Shown in pieces: positions 56,247-64,000 of a stretch of 64,000 nucleotides of DNA. Location of the stretch: positions 92,385,007 to 92,449,006 of the forward strand of contig NC_079148.1 in the NCBI RefSeq assembly GCF_945859685.1, written 5' to 3'. The translations under genes and the position numbers were made by a program. This DNA comes from Eupeodes corollae (Eukaryota > Arthropoda > Insecta > Diptera > Syrphidae). Under the pieces are notes generated by a model. It saw nothing but the letters and a program-made list of their open reading frames with translations. It was not told the DNA's origin and did not search any database. Every line of letters starts with the position of its first letter. Positions within the stretch are counted from its first letter, which is position 1.

Positions 56247-57650
56247 TTTTTTTTAAAGAATTCCAAGGCTTAACCGAATTTACAAAAAATTGACGTTCTG
56301 ATTTTAAATATGAGTAACGAGGGATAATTAGCTGATGTGATCTGTTTGAGTTCGCCCTTCTCACTCTGTCAAAACAATATTGTGGTTGGTGTGCGATAAG
56401 TATGTCCGAAAGCAAAATCAAACTACGAAGCTCTTAATATTTTTCGAAAAGCATGTCTAGTGAGCGCGAGACAAAATCAGATATCCTATCAATCTATACG
56501 TAATCCAAAAACATAACCAACGATGGAGTTCGCCTGTTAGCGAAACTGGAGTTACAATAGATTTCACAACCATAAACTAGGATAGGAATTACCAGGGTTT
56601 TAGCGAGAAGCAAACGCGTTTTTAATGGAGTGAAAAATTGTGTAACCAATAACGTACAAAGTACTCCATAAACCTTTACCAACGAGTCCAGAGACGATTA
56701 AAAGTCACACCAAGATTGTTTTTCTGTAACCACATATTCGATTGGAGAATTGCATTGGTTTTAGCAATTGCTCAGAACAATCGGTTTAAAATAAGAAAGG
56801 TCAAGAGATTTTCTATTAATTATAAGAAATTTGTCCGTTTGACAAAGACCAATTTGTCACTCTCTTCAGGTCTTCATTGACTCCATGTTCGATAATGTCG
56901 ATTGGACAGCTGAAGCAAAGCTGATCGTCATCAGCATAAAAGTAAAAGCTGCAATTATCTCATGAAGATGGAAGTTAATTTACATTAGCCGAAAACAAGA
57001 GAGGATCCAGTATGGAACCTTATGCTACATCAGTGTCATTCAGCAAAAGATTTGACAGGGTGTCAACAACTTCCTTCCTATCAGTTAGATAACAAACAAT
57101 TAATTCAGTTGCACTAGATGAAAAATTAAAATGTTGCATGAGCTTTTTAATTTTACATGATTAACAGAATCGAAAACCTTCGAAAAATCCATTAAAACTA
57201 GAAACGAAACCTTGTCTTTATCTTTAGTGCGGTAAAGCAGATGTGTTTCTTCCGAAATCCAGATTGATAAGGGCTGAGCGGTGAGTTTACAGATAGAAAG
57301 ACGTTCATTTGCTTTTAAAGAATCCATTCAAAAACTTTCTACAAAAATGGCAATAAAGAAATGGGTCTAAATTCATCTCTTTTAACGTTTTTGGGAAGTG
57401 AAATAATTTAAGCAACTTTTCATGGTATATTGAGGGTGTTAAAAGAGTATTGGAAGCAAAAGTTATATATGGCAATACAACTGTCAATATCGTACACAAA
57501 AAGGTAGGATGTAAACTATCGAGCCCAACAGCTTTTGGATTAATAAAAATAATACTTTCGACTACATCTGCACTAACTACTGCAGAAAATTCAAAATTAG
57601 GCTCATTACTGTCGCGTTGGTCAGTAAAAGAAATTGAAGAAATTGATATT
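56247..57650 (-). mobile_element. CR1-like LINE, copy H
   Basis: From 57610 downward the minus strand encodes FSAVVSADVVESIIFINPKA, VGLDSLHPTFLCTILTVVLP, HFPKTLKEMNL, then KDKVSFLVLMDFSKVFDSVN near 57200 (palm Asp), a YADD-equivalent region near 56940 (the plus-strand tcatcagcataaaag codes for F-Y-A-D-D), FTPLKTRLLLAKTLVIPILV and YGCEIYCN near 56570-56620, and finally ANSNRSHQLIIPRYSYLKSE with RQFFVNSVKPWNSL near 56280. The order is that of a CR1-like ORF2 without RNase H. Stops and frameshifts occur throughout. Its 5' end joins copy I in one open frame (57751-57305). Confidence 0.8.
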
Positions 57651-59235
57651 TGATCATAACAACGTAGATTACCAATATAGCGGGCAAAATTGTTCAATTT
57701 GCGGCTAGTCACACAGTCTAGATTACAAAAGATTTCACACCCATACAGCACAATTGGTAGGATAAGGGCCTTAGCAAATAGCAGTTTACTTTTTATCAGG
57801 ATGAAATTTCAAGTGACTTGAAGAAGGTGGAGACTTCCATAGACTTTACCAATGACACTATTAAGGTGGTCATCCCAAGTGAGAGTGCGATTGAATGCTA
57901 CTCCGAGGTTTCTAGCAGTGCTAACATATTTAATGGTTTCGTCGTCAAGGTTCAACAGGTTTAAACCCGATGGATCAAAGTTTTTGCGATTGATGTGGAG
58001 GGATGTTGATTTGACAGGGTTAAGGCAGAGATCGTCCTTTTTGACCACTGTGAATTGCGGAGCAGATCCTCGTTCATTAAAGCTACGGCATCATTTTTAG
58101 GCCCAAACGGTCGACTTATCAGGAGTTTCACATCATCAGCATAAAGATGAATTAAACAATGTTTAGCAACTTGTGGTAACTCAATTATGTAAAGTGAGAA
58201 GAGAATTGGTCCAAAGATAGATCTCTGTGGCACTCCACTCAAAACATTGAGAAATGTGGACGAGTATCCATTGGCTAACACGCTTTGTTGCCTTACGCTG
58301 AGATACGAAAGAACAAGCTTACAAAGAATTGAGTGGTTAACAGTATCAAAAACCTTTGATTAATCTTATAGTGTTAGCAATTTAACATGATCACCATCCA
58401 TTGCCATTCTTATTTCATCAGTTACAAAAAGTAAGGCGGATTTGCAGCTGCGCTTAGGGCGAAAACCAGACTGACAGGTACTTAACAGGTTGTTGATGGT
58501 AAGATTTGTTTGGATCTGCCCCAGAATAGTTTTTTTCAAACACCTTCGAAAGAAATGGAAGAATGGGAATCTTCCAAATTATGTAGCAGAACCTGTTTGC
58601 TTTTTGGGTATGGGAATAATCTTAGCGTTCTTCTATTCTAAATGAAACTCGGAAGTAGTCAATATGCTGTTAAATATGTAGGTTAAACTATAGCGCAGTA
58701 TATATGGAAGCAGCAGTCTCAAGAACTTAGGGTCCATTTGGTCCAGGCCAGTAGCATTAGATTTAATCGATATTATTGCTTCTACAATGTCTTCTTCTTA
58801 TATTCTTATAAAACTCAGAGAGCTGTTGATAGCAGTTGGTTCCTCCTCAGTAAGTGAATGAACTGGTGAAGCAACGTTTAAGGACATGGACTTACATTTT
58901 TATTTGAGAGCATCACAATTGACGTCACCAACAGGCTTCTTAGATTGTTTGTCAATACCGCTTTCACGCAGGTTTTAACATAATTTTTTGACAGAGGTTA
59001 AAGAACCAAGTTTATTTTCATAATGAAGTCTTTTTGCTGTTCTGACCATTACGACAACTTGATACGCAGTCTGCAATACAATTTGTGGAAGTGCTCCAGT
59101 TTGTAACGTCTCCATTGACTGTGGGCGGCATCTCGTCGTGACATCAGAGCAAAGATGTCGCTATTCAGCCATGGTGGAGCCGTATGCCTTACGAGAAAGG
59201 TTTTAAAAGAAACATGTCTATTGTTTTGCCGTAAA
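57651..59235 (-). mobile_element. CR1-like LINE, copy I
   Basis: From 59220 downward: APPWLNSDIFALMSRRDAAH (the linker between endonuclease and RT), then LAWTKWTLSS, KNAKIIPIPKKQTGS near 58620, AKPNQRFLIL-like palm traces near 58360, NVLSGVPQRSIFGPILFSLY near 58200, HLYADDVKLLISRPFGPKND near 58130 (intact catalytic YADD), VKKDDLCLNPVKSTSLHINR near 58030, ISTARNLGVAFNRTLTWDDH-like sequence near 57890, then KSKLLFAKALILPIVLYGCE near 57760. It stops at about 57655, in the segment after LNNFARYIGNLRCYDQ. It is more complete on its 5' side than copy H. Several frameshifts; inactive. Confidence 0.8.
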
Positions 59236-62200
59236 AACCTGACTAATAATCAAACTTTAATTTTTAGTCAGTTGAAAATTTCAACTGACAAATTGTGGGT
59301 GGTATCCCAGTCCCTTTTTTATTTGAATTTAAAACATATTGTAAGGTTTTTTCTTGTTATTGACATTTTTTTAATTAAATTAACATAAAAAAAAACATTT
59401 GCTAAAAATAGTTTTAACTTTACTGAGGCTCTGTTAAACAATTGTGTTGAATTTAATCCAAAATTAATTGACATGGCAACATTCATAAAAATAATACATT
59501 TTGAATATGCATGCGTATGCACATTTATAAATTTATATGGATATTTATTAAATAATATCCTCTGGGTATATTATGAAGGTTTTTATTTTTTGAGAAATAT
59601 TAAAAATCAATTTGCTTGTGCAATTATTATTTTTGTAGGTTACATAGATAAATCTAAATCCATTTCAAAGCACGTTTACACAAATTTGGTTCATTGAAAA
59701 ATAAAAAAAAATAAAAACTATACAAAATTATGTATTCTATTAACAAATATACGATAGTTTTGCATGTCAAAGGTTTATATTCAATGTTTCATTAAAAATA
59801 AAAAAAAAAAAAAACAAAAAAACCACACGCTGATTAGTGTGAAACGAATGCCAGAGAAAATTATAACTAAATTTGTATTTCTTTTTTTTGTATTACAAAA
59901 ACAAAATCTAATAATCCCTAAAAATATTTATTTTGCATTTTACATATTCTACAGAATAATAATAGTAAAATAAAGTCAACACGAAATGTAGCAACAAATT
60001 CAAAAAAAGTAACGATGATTTGTGGTAGAAAATAAAATAAATTTTTAACTGAAGGTTTTGTGTGCAATGTGTGCTGGGTTAGGTACTAACTTGAAAATTT
60101 ATTCATCAATATTTTTCGTTATCAAAAATTTATATTTTTGTTCATTGTATGAAAAAGGCAACAAAATTGTCCTCTATCCTGCTGCATGGATGGTGAGAAT
60201 TTAACAGGACTATTCTGTACCATAAAAGCTCGCGCATACAGGTCATAACCACAAAAACCCGAGTTGGAATTACAACACATTGCAAAAGAGAGTATGTAGG
60301 TACCATCAGTAGGTACTATATAATAACTGGGGAGGCATTAAGGGTTTTTTTTATGGACTGTGAGTAAAAAGGACCCTTCTTTCATACCTTCCTGATGCCG
60401 TTGGAATTGCCATCACAACCGCCACAACTATTCCGAGGGTTCAAATAAAATTTATACAGCTTGTCATATTTTCGCGATGGAGTATGTAACAACTTTTATT
60501 TTTCCTGGGTGATGGCGAGCGACGCGACGCGTTGTCGATGAAGACTAACGAGGGCGATAAAACTGCCATGGGTTTTTATATATTTAGACGCTTCGAAGTT
60601 GTATCGCCATATGAGCACAATTACGACATAATGTTAATAGCATACGTGTTTGGAAAAAGTAGAATTTAAAAAAAGAAAATCTCGATTTTAATATAATTTT
60701 GGGCAAAGCTCGTCGCATATTTTGGGATCGTTATACATGCACATAAAGTACGGGATTCTTCAAAGAGGGTTTATGCGTAAGGGTGTGTGGGGACACAAAA
60801 AAACAACAATTTATTCATGGAGACAACGTAAAGTTCATCCCGAGAGGATATCACTCCTATGATGAAGCACACCCAGCTCCAGCTCTAGCCTTGGCTGTTT
60901 GGTATACAAATAAATAATTGCAAGTCCCACTGAACTGACTTTGATAGTTTATTATTCAATTTTTTATTTGTTCATGAACATCCCTTGGCACATCTCTGTA
61001 TACAAGATTTGAATGCCATCGGTTTCGAAGAACATACATAACAAAAAACCAAAAATAAAGAAATTGCTTTTACCCATTCCCCTTCACCGCTTTTTTGCCA
61101 ACATAAAAGACCATATAATGATTGTTTGCCAATTTTCCCAGAACACTGATATTAGAGTCGTCCATGTTTCTTTTTGCCATATCTAGATCATAAAGAAAAA
61201 AGTTCAAAATTTAAGAATAGGAATTCCTCTTTCTACTGATATGACTCGCGCCCTCTCCAAGTGAACAACCAACCACCCCCCCCCCATCTATCAGCCTCAC
61301 ACTAAGCGAAAATGTAAAAATTGCTGAAGTTCTCCTTTGGGGATGCTTGGATGTCATCATTTGAACAAGAAATTTACATTAAGACCATCGTCTTCGTTAA
61401 AATTGTGTGAGTTTTTCACCACACCCCAACCCATGGACCAAATTTTTACCTTCGCTGGCAATTTTACTTTAGACAGCAAAACGCAACCCGCACCCCATCG
61501 CTGGCTGGCGCCATTCGTCGACTCTCCTCTCACTCCTCGGTACAATGGAATTTTTATATAAGTAAATTTTACACGGGGAAGCTGGTGTAGAAAATTGCAT
61601 TACATTTTACCAAATTCATGGTACATTAGGACTACGCTTAAGTAAAGGTACATTAGCTTTTATTTTTTAAAAGTACAAACACTTTTGGGATATACTGTTT
61701 TGTTGAGCGTACCTACCGATAGATATATATACATTCTTACGTTGCGTCGCTCGTCGTTTCATAAGTTAAAAGCGGAGTGTGAAATTACAGGAAAAAACAT
61801 TTTGCCTTCCAATTTATTTCATTAATATTACTCACAATAAACCAGAAAAACACATCAGAGGGGTGGCTGAGTGGTGCTGGTATTTTGTTTCCTCCAGGCA
61901 ACATTAGAGGAGATATTGTCAAATATAATTCTTCCAAACTCACCTGTAAAGATACAAGAAGAAAAAATAACGTAAAATGACGAAATTAGTTAGAATTACA
62001 GATGTTAAATTTGATTTATGAAAAAATGGCGAAAATAAAAGTTATACAAAGTTTTGGGGTGTGTGCGTTGTTTTAAATGTCGTGTCGGTCGGGGGTTGTG
62101 ATGGTGTTGGCCGTTCGTCGTCGCCTTCGCCTTCGCCTTTCGTTTTCATTTTCACCCTCCTGTAGTGTTGTCTGACTTTTGGTAATTTAGGTCATTAATT

Positions 62201-62944
62201 TCAGGAAAATTCTTTTCACTATCTGACAAATTAACTACTAACTTTGAGTTACTTTTTAAAACCGTACAATCGAAACAAAAACACAATTTGTCAAAAATTT
62301 AACTTAAAACATTGACCAATGTTATGGAAATGATAAGAAACTAATTGTTGGAGTCGAATGGGCTTTTGTGATTTATGATTAATTAAAGTCTAAATAAACC
62401 AATTTGTTCGTCTGTCTAAGGTGATATACTTACATTTGCTGGCATAATTATTACTGCGACTACACTTTCCAACAAATTTTACAAATTGGAAGTCGATATG
62501 TGAGAATGGAGTAAAAGAAAGTAAGTTTGGGGGTTTCTAATCTAATCTTAATATTATTCCATTTCGGTATTGATGGAATTCAAAACCATATTTGAAAAAT
62601 GAGAACACATTTCATTTCTAAAATCGTGCTGTTTACGAGAACAAAAAATGATCGGAAAAGTCGATAATTTTTATTTGTTCACATTTTCAAAAAAAATTGA
62701 GTTTTCAACATATCAATAATTGGCTTTTTGTTCAGTTCATAAGGCAAAATTCTTCTAGGTATGTTTTTTAGACAGCAGAAACAACAAATATAAAATAAAT
62801 ACAGACACAAATTTTACGTAAAATCCTACAGCAAATAGAGATTTCACTTTAATTTGAGTATCGGAATAAATTTTTGAGTTTTTCAGTTTTAGATGTGTGT
62901 TGGTACGTCTCATACAAAACACTACGACTGCATGAGATAGGGGC
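59236..62944. other. gene-free DNA
   Basis: AT-rich, with A-runs (59802-59816), a C10 homopolymer at 61276-61285 and a cgccttcgcctt tract near 62125. Frames at 59155-59388, 59473-59697, 59764-59973 and 61337-61561 are low-complexity or unrecognised. The only notable point is a GC-richer patch at 60505-60555 (gcgagcgacgcgacgcg). Confidence 0.45.
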
Positions 62945-64000
62945 GGTTTTACCAGGTTCAATGATGAAAACTTGGCAAATGCTATCATCGCCGAGCAAAA
63001 CGGGGCTAATACCATATTAGCCACGCAGATAGAGCTCCAGCTAATCTTCGATTCATTAAAGAAGAAGAAGTCAGTAGGTGTCGATGGTATATCCAAAATT
63101 GTACTACGACATTTACCTCAGGAAGCTTTGGACATTTATACCACTCTGTTTAACAACGATCTGAATAATGCATATTACCCGGTCCGTTGGAAAACAACTG
63201 AAGTACATGCTCTCCCGAAACAGGGAAAGACCAACTCCGATCCGGCGAATCTCCGGTCGATAAGTCTTCTGCCGAATATCAGTAAGGTATTCGAGAAGGT
63301 TATAAATAAAGCTCTGTTTAAGTGGGCTGAGAACAACAAAATAATTCCGGATAATCAGTTCGGGTTTAAGGCTGGACATGACACTATTCATGCTGCGTCT
63401 AAGCTTGTTTCTTATCCAGTGGAACAAATCTAAAAGGCAATGTAGGGGTGCTTGTCTGGTTGACTTGGAGAAGGCTTTCAACACCGTATGGTTATAGGGT
63501 CTGTACCTAAAGTTAAACAGACATGAGTAAACCACTGTTGTCTGTGCTTTATGACATGCTCAATAGTAGACGGTTTATTGTCAAAATTGGCAATTTAACA
63601 TCTACCAAAGTCTTTTATATTACAAATGGTCTTCAACAGAGAGAGGTAAGCTCACCGATCTTATTCAGCATTTACACCAGTGATCTGATAATCTGATAAT
63701 TGCGTACAGAACGACCACAAAAATTGAGGTTATCAAGAAACTTTTGCAGGGTGACTTCGACTAGATTCAGCAATTGTGAAATGGGAAACTATTTTGTTCA
63801 GGACGCCGCTGTATGGAACCTCAAGGGATACGAGATAGAACTGGAAAAATTTAGTGATAGTTGGACCAAATCGAAAGCCACTAGCGAATAAAAGATGATT
63901 GCCTATGGGTGCCCAGTATGGTTCGACGTTGCCGCATCTCAATTGGAAAAGATTCGTGTGTTCGAGAGACAATGTCTGCGACTTTACCTTGGACACAGAA
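62945..64000 (+). mobile_element. Jockey-like LINE running off the window
   Basis: Frame 62972-63433 holds the RT N-terminal region: IELQLIFDSLKKKKSVGVDG, ISKIVLRHLPQEALDIYTTL, NNAYYPVRWKTTEVHALPKQ, ANLRSISLLPNISKVFEKVI, NKIIPDNQFGFKAGHDTIHA. It ends with a stop after 63430. Later frames give LVDLEKAFNTV-like sequence near 63460, YDMLNSRRFIVKIGN near 63550, FYITNGLQQREVSSPILFSI near 63615-63670, and MIAYGCPVWFDVAASQLEKI, RVFERQCLRLYL near 63895-63990. The YADD region is damaged (TSDLI is followed by a short duplication, tctgata), and the segment between PLANK and MIAYGCP is missing relative to the copy at 30920. The family is the same as at 30920-32060. The 3' end lies beyond the window. Confidence 0.82.

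Noticed and set aside
61337..61561. Complementary frames on both strands as a small gene
   Set aside because: Equal openness on both strands reflects base composition; no domain or conserved start context is visible.

Overview
The window looks like an AT-rich, repeat-dense stretch of insect nuclear DNA, most likely from a fly (Diptera). This is an inference from the mobile-element spectrum (CR1/Jockey-type, RTE-type and RNase H-bearing LINEs, Tc1/mariner and hAT relics, a tRNA-headed SINE) and from the many short GC-rich trinucleotide or hexanucleotide runs scattered through AT-rich DNA. No bacterial operons, rRNA genes, true tRNA genes or CRISPR arrays are visible. No complete host protein-coding gene could be identified. 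The window may be intergenic or lie inside very large introns; only two small stretches (1324-1374 and 48684-48822) look like possible exons, and both are tentative.

Layout. 1-2037: plain AT-rich DNA with one possible micro-exon. 2038-3850: a compact mosaic of an RTE-type RT piece (+), two SINE pieces (-), a Tc1/mariner piece (+) and an RTE-type endonuclease piece (-). 3851-7323: plain, with one short dispersed repeat. 7324-8835: the most complete copy of a repeat family with inverted-end-like termini and a core of ~175 bp tandem repeats. 9260-9309: a perfect 20-bp-arm hairpin. 11807-15780: a poly(A)-ended LINE copy (-), then an RNase H-bearing LINE (+) split by a Tc1/mariner element (-). 18215-21560: a CR1-like LINE (-) with a GAT-repeat tail, an RTE-type LINE (+) and a hAT relic (-). 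25205-27360: an RNase H fragment and a second copy of the poly(A)-ended LINE with a local duplication and hairpin. 29975-32060: a CR1-like and a Jockey-like LINE in series. 34196-36235: a SINE and the second tandem-repeat element. 38409-39203: a non-autonomous DNA transposon with TTA target duplication, resembling PIF/Harbinger. 39979-41820: further ends of the tandem-repeat family, the first pair split by a Tc1/mariner relic. 43585-44700, 52140-52800: LINE fragments. 46919-47220: the best SINE copy. 56137-59235: two CR1-like LINEs in series (-), with a piece of the tandem-repeat family at one end. 62945-64000: a Jockey-like LINE running off the window.

All recognised coding sequences are transposon-derived and broken by stops, frameshifts or deletions; I see none that could work as it stands. 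The interest lies in the nesting order of elements, the tandem-repeat element family, the SINE family, the Harbinger-like element, the long perfect hairpin and the methyltransferase-like open frame at 48.7 kb. Element boundaries are approximate except where repeats or target duplications fix them.
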